Source: Clostridiales bacterium (GTDB taxonomy: Bacteria > Bacillota > Clostridia > Oscillospirales > Oscillospiraceae). Taken from it: DNA of 61,794 nt. Below are positions 8,059 to 15,965 of the stretch, piece after piece. The stretch's first letter is position 1. The number at the start of each line of letters is the position of its first letter. Both the position numbers and the translations under genes were made by a program. The notes below the pieces were generated by a model. That model searched no databases. It worked only from the letters and a program-made list of their open reading frames with translations, and had not been told where the DNA came from. The stretch covers positions 1-61,794 of the forward strand of contig JAHZBA010000014.1 of the NCBI GenBank assembly GCA_019423635.1, in the 5' to 3' direction.

Positions 8059-9147
8059 TCAAATCAGATTCCGGTCCGCAATGAAATTCTGCACGCTGTA
8101 CAGCACACAGATCCGGTCGATCCCGTTCTCCGCCGCATACTGGGCGGGAGAGGTCCGGTAGTACCTGAGATCCAGCAGGTGCACCTCCGAAAACCGCTGA
8201 GCCAGGAAGGGGGCCAGGGCGTCCGCATAGGAATCCCGGATCAAAAGGAGGCGCTCTCCCTCCGGGAGGTGCTCATTCCGGATGACGCAAAGGGGCTGGT
8301 TGCCCCCCAGAAAGGCGGAGTATTTGTCCTTTCTCTCCAGCCAGGACCGCACATACAGCGGCGAGGGCTCCGCCTGCCCCGTCCGCCAGGAGGTGACGGA
8401 CAGCCCCTCCTCCGCCGCCCAGAACTCCATGGTGTCCGCCGGGAGCCAGTGAACGCCGGAGGTGGAGTACAGCGTGCCGTAAAAGGCCGTGCTGGCCGTC
8501 TCCGGCGTGAACGCCTCCCGCTCCAGGGGTTCCTCTCCCAGGGCCTCCAGCAGGGCGTTGGCCCCGTAGAAGGCCCCCAGGGTGGTCCAATGGTGGTCCG
8601 TGCGGTAGAAGATGGGCTCCTCCCTGTGGGCTGTCAACGCCCCGTAGAGGTCCACACCGCTCTTTGCCAAGACCTCTGTCTGGTCCCAGCTCTCCGCCCC
8701 GGCGGGCAGCTTCTCCTGCCACACCGCCGCCGCGGAGGGAATCAGCCCCAGCGTCACAGGAATGCCGGCGGACGCCTCCAGACGCTCCGCATAGCCGAGG
8801 TTCTTCTCCACCAGGGCGCCGTCCGGCGCCGCCACCTTGGAGATCAGGGTATCTCCACAGAGATAGACATTGTGGAATTCCGTCTTGCCCAGCAGCTGCT
8901 CCGTCCGGGCCCGAAGGCCGGTCCAGCCGTCCCGCAGGGGGAACTGGTCGGCGAAATACGCCTCCATGTCCTCCGTAAAGCTGCCGTCCCGCAGGGCGCG
9001 CCAGGAGAAGGCCGGCAGCTGGGCCAGGGTCCGGTTCTCCGTCTCCGAGCGCTCCCGGTCCGGCAGCACCGCGTGCCATACCAAAAGCCCGCCCAGAAAG
9101 AGGCAGAACAGCGCCGAGAGCGCGCGGCTGTATGCCCTTTGCGTCAT
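8059..9147 (-). CDS. DHHW family protein (AlgJ/AlgX-like acetyltransferase partner)
   Basis: A 362-aa exported protein with an N-terminal hydrophobic anchor (about 8-27). The diagnostic RTDHHWT is at about 182-188, and a later RDSYADAL (about 312-319) supplies the expected Ser nucleophile, the SGNH-hydrolase-like set used by AlgJ/AlgX proteins to move acetyl groups to extracellular polymers. GAGGAGGAAG precedes the ATG at 9147. It lies downstream of the MBOAT gene (107-base gap), its likely acyl-CoA-side membrane partner. The polymer modified is unknown; no alginate genes are present, so a cell wall or capsule glycan is more likely. Confidence 0.85.
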   Translation of the reverse strand: MTQRAYSRALSALFCLFLGGLLVWHAVLPDRERSETENRTLAQLPAFSWRALRDGSFTEDMEAYFADQFPLRDGWTGLRARTEQLLGKTEFHNVYLCGDTLISKVAAPDGALVEKNLGYAERLEASAGIPVTLGLIPSAAAVWQEKLPAGAESWDQTEVLAKSGVDLYGALTAHREEPIFYRTDHHWTTLGAFYGANALLEALGEEPLEREAFTPETASTAFYGTLYSTSGVHWLPADTMEFWAAEEGLSVTSWRTGQAEPSPLYVRSWLERKDKYSAFLGGNQPLCVIRNEHLPEGERLLLIRDSYADALAPFLAQRFSEVHLLDLRYYRTSPAQYAAENGIDRICVLYSVQNFIADRNLI

Positions 9148-9254
9148 GGAATCTTCCTCCTCTCTGCCCCAGTCCGAAAAAATCACACCGGATTCCGCCG
9201 TTCCTGGAACACACCGCAGGCGAAACAAAGCTCCAGGGAGGGCGGATGCAGCTT

Positions 9255-10649
9255 CTAAAAGCGGAAATACAGGAACGGATTGTAGCTGCCGTCCACCAGG
9301 TACGCGGTGCAGAGCACCAGACACGCCCCCATCAGCGCCGGCGCAAGCACCCGCCGCGCCCGCTCCGAAAGACGTCTCCAGCCCCGAACGCCCAGAGGCG
9401 TGGAGGCAAGCACCAGAATCAAAAACGTCAGCCCGTAACTGCGCAGGGCGTAGCCGTCGGCGGCGCTCCACAGCGGGGCTGCCCCGAAGCAGGCGGCGAA
9501 GTACCCGCCGCAGACCGTCAGGTCCTCCATGGCAAAGAGGCCCCAGCCCAGGAAGACCACCACCAGCGTATAAAGGTGCTTCACCGCCGCCGGTGTCCGG
9601 GCCAGGAGGCCCCGCAGGACGTACTTCTCCAGAATCAGCCAGAGGGCAAAGTACAGCCCCCACAGGATGAAATTCCAGCTGGCCCCGTGCCAGAAGCCCG
9701 TACAGAACCAGACGATCAGAAGGTTCCGCAGCGTCTTTCCGGTGCCGCCCCGGCTGCCCCCCAGGGGGATATACAGATACTCCCGGAACCAGTTGGTGAG
9801 GGACATATGCCACCGCCGCCAGAACTCCGTCACAGAGGCGGAGAGGTAGGGGTAGTCAAAGTTCTCCGGGAACCGGAAGCCCAGCATCTGTCCGATGCCG
9901 ATGGCCATGTCGGAGTAGCCGGAGAAGTCAAAGTAGATCTGAAACCCGAAGGCCGCAAGACCCAGCCAGCCCCCCGCCGCCGTCAGCGTCCCGGCACCCT
10001 GGGCCGCCAGCTGCCGCTCCCACAGCGCCCCGATGGAGTTGGCCAGCAGCACCTTCTTGGCAAGCCCTACGCAGAAACGGCAGGCGCCCGCGGCAAAGGC
10101 CGCCCCGGTGTGGCTCCGGTGCTCCAGCTCCGCCGCCACCGCCTTGTATTTCACAATGGGCCCGGCGATCAGCTGGGGAAACATGGTGACAAAGGCCCCG
10201 AAGGTGACGAGGTTCCGCTGCACCGGCGCGTCGCGGCGGTAGACGTCAATCGTGTAGCTCATGGTCTGGAAGGTGAAAAAGGAGATGCCGATGGGCAGGG
10301 GGATCCCCAGCTGCGGCAGGCGGATGCCGGGCAGCAGGGACAGGTTGGCCGCCAGGAAGTCCCAGTATTTGAAAAATCCCAGAAGCAGCAGATTGAACGC
10401 CACCGACTGCCCCACAAACCACCGGGCCAGGCGGTCGTTTTTCCGGTACTTCTCCACCAGCAGCCCATGGGTGTAGTCAATCAGGATGGAGAGGAGCATG
10501 ATGACGATATACACCGGCTCCCCCCAGCCGTAGAAGAAGAGGCTCACCGCCAGCAGCACCAGATTCCGCCAGCGGAGCGGTGCCAGGAAATAGAGCGCCA
10601 GAGTCAGCGGCAGATAGGCAAATAAAAATGTCAGACTGCTGAAACGCAC
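9255..10649 (-). CDS. MBOAT family O-acyltransferase (AlgI-like)
   Basis: A 464-aa polytopic membrane protein of the membrane-bound O-acyltransferase family. The family core is seen in FGFQIYFDFSGYSDMAIG, FWRRWHMSLTNWFREYLYIP and GFWHGASWNFILWG, which includes the conserved active-site His. About 10 hydrophobic helices are visible. Such proteins pass acyl groups across the membrane to an extracellular SGNH/DHHW transferase. GTG at 10649 is the best start: GGAGGGAGG lies just upstream, whereas the upstream TTG has no such site. Followed by the DHHW gene; the DUF4358 lipoprotein gene lies upstream on the same strand. Confidence 0.92.
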   Translation of the reverse strand: MRFSSLTFLFAYLPLTLALYFLAPLRWRNLVLLAVSLFFYGWGEPVYIVIMLLSILIDYTHGLLVEKYRKNDRLARWFVGQSVAFNLLLLGFFKYWDFLAANLSLLPGIRLPQLGIPLPIGISFFTFQTMSYTIDVYRRDAPVQRNLVTFGAFVTMFPQLIAGPIVKYKAVAAELEHRSHTGAAFAAGACRFCVGLAKKVLLANSIGALWERQLAAQGAGTLTAAGGWLGLAAFGFQIYFDFSGYSDMAIGIGQMLGFRFPENFDYPYLSASVTEFWRRWHMSLTNWFREYLYIPLGGSRGGTGKTLRNLLIVWFCTGFWHGASWNFILWGLYFALWLILEKYVLRGLLARTPAAVKHLYTLVVVFLGWGLFAMEDLTVCGGYFAACFGAAPLWSAADGYALRSYGLTFLILVLASTPLGVRGWRRLSERARRVLAPALMGACLVLCTAYLVDGSYNPFLYFRF

Positions 10650-10812
10650 GGGCCTCCCTCCTCTCCGCAAAACACTCCCGGATTCCTATGGTGTAAATCG
10701 CGCCGGACGGGGCCGGCCGCTCACAGCGGGCCGCCTGTCCGGCGGCGGCATATGCGCAAGAGGAAGCGTCCCGCCTCTGGTCCGCTTCCCCTTCCCGTCC
10801 TTTCGCGGGACC

Positions 10813-11319
10813 TCACGCAAAGGCCTGGTTGAAAAGATCCTCCAGCTCCGCCTGCTTGCCGTCCACTGCCACCAGGGCCACGCAGTTCCCCTGCCGCTGG
10901 ACGGAGGCCTTCTTCCAGGACTCAATGGCCTCGGGATAGAAGGCGCCGCCGACGTTTTCATCGTCTCCCACCTGGTAGTCGATCCGGGCCTGGAAGATCT
11001 CCGCGGCCTTGTCCGCATCCTCCTCCGACCGGCACTTGACCAGCGCCACCTCGTTGGCGACCGCGGACATGGCCGCCGTCTTTAAAATCAACTGCTCGGT
11101 GTCAAGCTCACTGAGGCCCGGGTAGTACATCTCCAGCATCTCCCCTTCGATATCCACCATATAGCCCTCGGTCCACCAGTCGCAGGCCTCCTCCATGGAG
11201 CGGTAGACCTCCGTGAGATCCACGTCCCCGGCCTCCGGCTCCTTGGAATCACCGCCGCAGGCGGCCAGAGACAGGGCCAGCAGCCCCGCCAGCAGAATGG
11301 TCATCCATCGTTTCATCAT
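10813..11319 (-). CDS. DUF4358-type lipoprotein
   Basis: A 168-aa lipoprotein: basic start, hydrophobic h-region and lipobox LSLAAC at about 18-23, so it is tethered outside the membrane. The mature part matches the DUF4358 pattern (a YPGLSELD-like block, LILKTAAMSAVANEVALVKC, then a KAAEIFQARI helix). AAGGAGG precedes the ATG at 11319. In many Clostridia this domain sits beside MBOAT and DHHW genes, as here, which suggests a third component of the same surface acylation machine. The biochemical role is unknown. Confidence 0.8.
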   Translation of the reverse strand: MMKRWMTILLAGLLALSLAACGGDSKEPEAGDVDLTEVYRSMEEACDWWTEGYMVDIEGEMLEMYYPGLSELDTEQLILKTAAMSAVANEVALVKCRSEEDADKAAEIFQARIDYQVGDDENVGGAFYPEAIESWKKASVQRQGNCVALVAVDGKQAELEDLFNQAFA

Positions 11320-11559
11320 GGGTTCCTCCTTTTGTTGCGTTCTCTCATCAGACGGCAGGGCCGGGGAAAAAGTTCCCGCCTGCCAGAATTTCATCTGCGT
11401 CTGCGCCGTACAGTCCCTATTATGGCCATCTTTGGCCGTTTGCCGCGCTCCCGGCGGAAAAATCCACGCCGCCGGACGGATGGGCACCGGTTCCGCCCTC
11501 TGCGGCCCCGGGCGCGGCCGGAGCGGATCTTTCCCCGCTCCGCCCTTTGTAATTGCCTC

Positions 11560-11588
11560 TTGCATTTATACAGGAACCGCGCTATGAT
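11560..11588 (+). promoter_or_regulatory. promoter of the threonine-aldolase-like gene
   Basis: TTGCAT (11560-11565), 17 bases, TATGAT (11583-11588), 42 bases before the start. The rest of the 311-base gap (11320-11630) shows no gene; it holds GC-rich short inverted repeats. Confidence 0.6.
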
Positions 11589-11630
11589 TTCAACATCAAT
11601 TTGTTACTTTTTTGAAAGCGGGGAAATTTT

Positions 11631-12650
11631 ATGCACAGCTTCCGCAACGACTACAGCGAGGGGGCCCACCCCAGAATTCTCCAGGCGCTGACAGACACGA
11701 ACCTGGAGCAGACCTGCGGCTACGGCCTGGACCCCTACTGCCGCCAGGCCGCCGACACCATCCGCCGCCTCTGCGAGGCCCCGGAGGCCGACGTCCACTT
11801 CCTGGTGGGCGGCACTCAGACCAACCTCACCGCCATTGCCTCCCTCCTGCGGCCCTACGAGGCCGTGATCGCCGCCTCCACCGGCCACGTGAACGTCCAC
11901 GAGACCGGCGCCATTGAGGCCACCGGCCACAAGGTCTGCGCCGTCCCCACTCCGGACGGCAAGCTGACGCCGGAGCTGGCGGAGTCCGCCGCCGGAGACC
12001 GCCAGGAGCACATGGTCTATCCCAAAATGGTCTACGTCTCCGACACCACGGAGGTGGGCACCGTCTACACCAAAGCGGAGCTCACCGCCCTGCGGGCGTA
12101 CTGCGACCAACACGGGATGCTGCTGTACCTGGACGGCGCCCGTCTGGGCTCCGCCCTGACCTCTCCCGCCAATGATCTGACCCTGCCGGAGATCGCCGCC
12201 CTGACGGACGCCTTCTACATCGGCGGCACCAAAAACGGCGCCCTGTTCGGCGAGGCGCTGGTGTTCTCCACCCCCAACGAGCACTTCCGCTGGCACCTGA
12301 AGCAGCGGGGGGCCATGCTGGCCAAGGGCCGCCTGCTGGGCCTCCAGTTCCAGGCCCTGCTGGAGGACGGTCTCTACCTGGACCTGGCCCGCCATGCAAA
12401 CCAGGCGGCCTTCCGCCTCCGGGACGGCCTTGCCGCCCTGGGCGTGCCCTTCCTGGTGGACTCCCCCTCCAACCAGCAGTTCCCGATCCTGCCCAACGCC
12501 GCGGTCGGGCGGCTTCAGGAACAGGGATACGAATTTGAAATCCAGCAGCTCATGGACGCAGACCACACCTGCATCCGTCTGGTCACCAGCTGGGCCACGC
12601 CGGAATCGGCCGCAGAGGACTTCCTGCGGGATCTGGCCGCCTGCCTGTAA
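11631..12650 (+). CDS. PLP-dependent low-specificity threonine aldolase family protein
   Basis: A 339-aa fold-type I PLP enzyme of the beta-eliminating lyase/threonine aldolase group. The cofactor lysine is K201 in YIGGTKNG; D168 and R171 of LYLDGARLGSAL bind the ring and substrate, and the glycine-rich FLVGGTQTNL (about 57-66) binds phosphate. The usual reaction is L-threonine (or allo-threonine) to glycine and acetaldehyde. It is a single-gene unit: a promoter lies at 11560-11588, a rho-independent terminator at 12667-12700. Substrate preference cannot be read from sequence. Confidence 0.88.
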   Translation: MHSFRNDYSEGAHPRILQALTDTNLEQTCGYGLDPYCRQAADTIRRLCEAPEADVHFLVGGTQTNLTAIASLLRPYEAVIAASTGHVNVHETGAIEATGHKVCAVPTPDGKLTPELAESAAGDRQEHMVYPKMVYVSDTTEVGTVYTKAELTALRAYCDQHGMLLYLDGARLGSALTSPANDLTLPEIAALTDAFYIGGTKNGALFGEALVFSTPNEHFRWHLKQRGAMLAKGRLLGLQFQALLEDGLYLDLARHANQAAFRLRDGLAALGVPFLVDSPSNQQFPILPNAAVGRLQEQGYEFEIQQLMDADHTCIRLVTSWATPESAAEDFLRDLAACL

Positions 12651-12666
12651 ATTCCCTACCCTCCAG

Positions 12667-12700
12667 CCCCTGGAAACCGCCGGTTTCCAGGGGATTTTTT
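12667..12700 (+). terminator. rho-independent terminator
   Basis: Perfect 12-bp stem CCCCTGGAAACC / GGTTTCCAGGGG, 3-base loop, then ATTTTTT, 16 bases after the stop of the aldolase-like gene. Confidence 0.92.
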
Positions 12701-12728
12701 GTGCCGGAACAGGGCGGAATATTTTCCC

Positions 12729-12779
12729 TTGACTTTTGGCCTACAACATGTTATCTTACTTTTAGCCTACATCATGTCG
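12729..12779 (+). promoter_or_regulatory. promoter with two BlaI-type operators
   Basis: TTGACT (12729-12734), 17 bases, TATCTT (12752-12757). Two near-identical dyads GCCTACAACATGTTA (12739-12753) and GCCTACATCATGTCG (12765-12779) are 26 bases apart; both have the TACA-n-TGT core of BlaI/MecI operators. The first overlaps the promoter core and the second the transcription start region, as expected for autorepression of the following repressor/sensor pair. Confidence 0.78.
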
Positions 12780-12798
12780 TCAAAGGAGGAATCCACGA

Positions 12799-13173
12799 AT
12801 GTCGCAGCAGATCTCCGATTCCGAGCTGGAGCTGATGAAAATCATCTGGGCGGAGGGGGGGACGGCTCTGTACGCCGTCATTATGGACCGCCTGGCCGCC
12901 GCGGGAAAGCCCTGGCAGAAAAACACGGTAATCACCCTGTTGTCCCGGCTGGTGGACAAGGGACTCCTGAAAACCAGCAAAATCGGCCGCCGCAACCAGT
13001 ACACCGCCATTGTCTCCGAGGCGGAGTACCAGACGGCCCAGACCCGGACGCTTCTCAACAAGCTCTACCAGGGAGAGGCCAAGGACCTGGTGGCCGCACT
13101 GATCCAGGGAAAGCTGCTCTCCGCCCAGGACTACGAGGACCTGCGGCGGTTCTGGGAGGAGGGACAGCCGTGA
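12799..13173 (+). CDS. BlaI/MecI/CopY family transcriptional repressor
   Basis: A 124-aa winged-helix repressor. It begins ISDSELELMKIIWAEGG, with the recognition helix region KNTVITLLSRLVDKGLL (about 41-57) and a C-terminal dimerisation part after about 75. In this family the repressor is cleaved when the partner M56 protease is activated. The gene overlaps the M56 sensor gene by 4 bases (GTGA) and is preceded by AAAGGAGG and by two operator-like dyads in its own promoter. The target genes beyond the operon are unknown. Confidence 0.93.
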   Translation: MSQQISDSELELMKIIWAEGGTALYAVIMDRLAAAGKPWQKNTVITLLSRLVDKGLLKTSKIGRRNQYTAIVSEAEYQTAQTRTLLNKLYQGEAKDLVAALIQGKLLSAQDYEDLRRFWEEGQP

Positions 13174-15896
13174 GGGAGCTCTGTACGCTGTTTTTCTCCC
13201 TGTCTGTCTCCGGCTCCCTGCTGATTTTACTGTTGCTGCTGGGAAAACCCCTCTACCAAAAGCGGCTCAGCCGCCGCTGGCAGTACTATATCTGGCTGGT
13301 GGTCCTGGCCCGGCTGCTCCTGCCCTTCACGCCGGAGGTCAGCCCCGTGGGGACGCTGTTCCAGGGGGCGGAACCGGCTCCGGTTCTCTCCGAGCTCGCC
13401 CCGGTGCCGCTGCCCCAGACGGCGGACCCTCCCGCAGATGACGGCCTGCCCGCGGAGCCGGCAGACTCCGCCCCGCCGGCAGAGGTCCTCTCCCCGGCGC
13501 CGGCGGCCCCGGCGTTTGGCACCGCTCTTCGCCAAAACCTCTGGGTCCTCTGGCTGGGAGGCGCGGCGCTGCTGCTGATCCGCAGGATCACCGCCTACCG
13601 GCGCTTTGCCGCCCTCCTCCGCGCCGGCGGCACACCGGTGGAGGACCCCGCCCTGCTGGACCGCCTGGCGGAGCTGGGGCGTCAGACGGGGGTCCGCCGT
13701 CCTGTGGAGCTGCTTTGCAGCCCCGGGGCCCCCTCCCCGCTGCTGCTGGGGGTGCTCCGCCCCTGCATCGTGCTGCCCACCACGGCCCTTCCGGAGGAGG
13801 ATTTTTGCTGCACCGTCCTCCACGAGCTGACCCACTGCCGGCGGGGAGACCTCCTCTACAAATGGCTGGTGCAGGCCGCCGTCTGCCTGCACTGGTTCAA
13901 TCCCCTGGTCCATCTGATGGCCCGGGAGATCGGCCGGGCCTGTGAGCTGTCCTGCGACGAGGCGGTGATCCGGGCCATGGACCCCCTCCAGCGGCGGGCC
14001 TATGGGGACACCCTGCTCCGGGCCGCCGGGACCGCCGGCAGATGCCGCCATACCCCCGCTTTTGTCACCCTCACGGAACATGGAGAACTGCTGAAAGAGA
14101 GGTTGGATGCCATCATGCACTTTCAAAAACGCTCCCTCTGGACGTCCCTGCTCTCCGCCCTGCTGGCGGCGGCGCTGCTGGCCGGCGGAACGGCGGCAGG
14201 GGCCTATGCCGTCCCGGTATCCCCGGCCATGAAAGGCGGCGACGCCTTCCGCTACACCCAGGAGTGCTATTACGAGGCCCCGTATCTCTTTGAACTGGGC
14301 TGGAACGTCCGGGAGAACACCGCCTGTATCCGGACGGAGCTCTCATTGCCGGAGGGCGGTCCCATGACGGTCTTCCTCAGCAAAAGCTGTAAGGACAGTC
14401 TCAAGGACGCCGCCGTCCAAAAAGCTCTGATCCGCCTGCTTGTCCGGCTGCGGCAGGAGACAAAGGACACGGAGTTCCCCCTGACCCGCCCGCTGCTGGC
14501 CGGCGTGCAATATGTGGGAAGCGACTCCCCTGCCGCCCTGGCGGAGCAGGCCTATCAGGCCTCTGCCCTCCCTCAGTTCGGGGCCGCCTTCGCCCTGCTG
14601 GAGGAGGCCGCCCAGGAGGCCTGGCTGGAGCGGATCTATGGCGATGACGAGATCGCCCTCTTCTCCCTGGCCGTCAACCAGCTCCCCCAGGACAGCCCCC
14701 TGATCGGACGCCTGGCGGAAAAGACGTATGGGGACGGGGACATCGTCTTCTTCTCCGTCCTCGCCGACCATATGCGCCAGGAGACGCTGAAGGCCTGGAT
14801 TGTCCGGGCGGAGCAGGATGTCCGGATCAGCTTCCGGGCCATGCTGTACAACAAAACCGGCCAGCCCCAGGCCGGGGAACAACTGAAAGCGGAGCTGGAC
14901 GCCCAGCGGCTGGAGGAATACCGTTCCCACGGCATCACACAGCAGGGCACGGCCTACTACTACCAGAATCAGCTGGTCCGTACCTTCCTGGACCTCCGGC
15001 CCAACAGCTCCATCATCCACCTGGTCCGCAATCCAAAGGGCACCGTCGACATCCGGATCATCCGGGACGAGGCCGGAACTATCCGGTCCATCTCCCCCAT
15101 GACGCAATCGGAGCTGACGGAGCTGTTCGGCGACCTGGAGGATCTGGACGAAGCAGGCAGCGGAGCTTCGGAAGATGCCTGGGACAGCTGGGACGACTGG
15201 GAGGACCAGCCGGAGGCCTCCGCGGCGGCTCCCACCCACGTGATCTCCCTGGACCGCTCTTCCCTGGAGAGCGGGAGCTATCTCTGGCTGGGGACCTATG
15301 AGCTGTCCTGCGGGGACCGCATCCGGTATGACGTCTCCGCCCAGACGGGCTCCGAGCTGCAGATCGGCTTCGCCGCCCCAGGAGACGACGCGCCGGACAC
15401 CGTACACTGCTTCGTCTCCTGCCAGCGCTCCCAGGGAGAGCCCCTTCGCTGCAGCGGCGACTTCACCTTCCGCGCGCCCCAGAAGCCGGGACCGTACCGG
15501 CTGTTTCTCCGGTGGACGGGCAGCGGCACAGGCGCCGTCCGGGGCAGCGCCTCCCTGACGCTGGCCAAGGAGGCCGCCCCGGCGGCGCAGGCGGCGGACG
15601 TGAGGTCCCTGACAGAGGAGGAACTGCCCGCCGCCGTCGCCCGGGCCGCAAAGCAGTGCGAGAGCCGGACCTGGTACACCCTCCGCGCCGGCGGGCGGCA
15701 ATATCTTCTCCTGCGCAGCTTCCCCTGGAGCTTCGGCTACGCCCCCGCCCGCCAGGCAGACGGCACCTGGCAGGTGGAGATTGTGAAATTCCAGAAGAAG
15801 GACACCGGCGCCGTCCTCCTCTCCCTGCCGGACAGCGGCGCGGTGACGGTTCTCCTGGACGGCAAAACGATCACGCCCCAAAATATCCGGGTATAA
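13170..15896 (+). CDS. BlaR1/MecR1-like M56 family metalloprotease sensor
   Basis: A 908-aa membrane protein starting at GTG 13170 (GGAGGAGGG upstream). The N-terminal part has membrane helices and the M56 site HELTHCRRGD (about 218-227), with the third ligand region CELSCDEAV (about 257-265). A further helix at about 323-345 leads to an extracellular part of roughly 550 residues. That part has no STxK/SxN penicillin-binding motifs and ends in a beta-rich domain (SYLWLGTYELSCGDRIRYD onward). It is therefore a signal transducer of the BlaR1 type with a different sensor; beta-lactam sensing is not supported. Family members of this kind are usually about 600 residues, so this one is long. Confidence 0.88.
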   Translation: MRELCTLFFSLSVSGSLLILLLLLGKPLYQKRLSRRWQYYIWLVVLARLLLPFTPEVSPVGTLFQGAEPAPVLSELAPVPLPQTADPPADDGLPAEPADSAPPAEVLSPAPAAPAFGTALRQNLWVLWLGGAALLLIRRITAYRRFAALLRAGGTPVEDPALLDRLAELGRQTGVRRPVELLCSPGAPSPLLLGVLRPCIVLPTTALPEEDFCCTVLHELTHCRRGDLLYKWLVQAAVCLHWFNPLVHLMAREIGRACELSCDEAVIRAMDPLQRRAYGDTLLRAAGTAGRCRHTPAFVTLTEHGELLKERLDAIMHFQKRSLWTSLLSALLAAALLAGGTAAGAYAVPVSPAMKGGDAFRYTQECYYEAPYLFELGWNVRENTACIRTELSLPEGGPMTVFLSKSCKDSLKDAAVQKALIRLLVRLRQETKDTEFPLTRPLLAGVQYVGSDSPAALAEQAYQASALPQFGAAFALLEEAAQEAWLERIYGDDEIALFSLAVNQLPQDSPLIGRLAEKTYGDGDIVFFSVLADHMRQETLKAWIVRAEQDVRISFRAMLYNKTGQPQAGEQLKAELDAQRLEEYRSHGITQQGTAYYYQNQLVRTFLDLRPNSSIIHLVRNPKGTVDIRIIRDEAGTIRSISPMTQSELTELFGDLEDLDEAGSGASEDAWDSWDDWEDQPEASAAAPTHVISLDRSSLESGSYLWLGTYELSCGDRIRYDVSAQTGSELQIGFAAPGDDAPDTVHCFVSCQRSQGEPLRCSGDFTFRAPQKPGPYRLFLRWTGSGTGAVRGSASLTLAKEAAPAAQAADVRSLTEEELPAAVARAAKQCESRTWYTLRAGGRQYLLLRSFPWSFGYAPARQADGTWQVEIVKFQKKDTGAVLLSLPDSGAVTVLLDGKTITPQNIRV

Positions 15897-15900
15897 AACG

Positions 15901-15937
15901 GCAGTGCCGCAGCGGAACTTCCGCCGCGGCACTGCTT
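15901..15937. terminator. hairpin terminator between converging genes
   Basis: GCAGTGCCGC facing GCGGCACTGC (15901-15935), with an inner GCGGAA/TTCCGC stem, followed by TTGT. It lies between the stops of the M56 gene and the SLH gene. Confidence 0.7.
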
Positions 15938-15965
15938 GTCGCAGGTGATTGATGAGAGCTGCGGG

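Noticed and set aside
13170..15896. Beta-lactam sensor BlaR1
   Set aside because: No penicillin-binding motifs in the outer domain and no beta-lactamase gene near.
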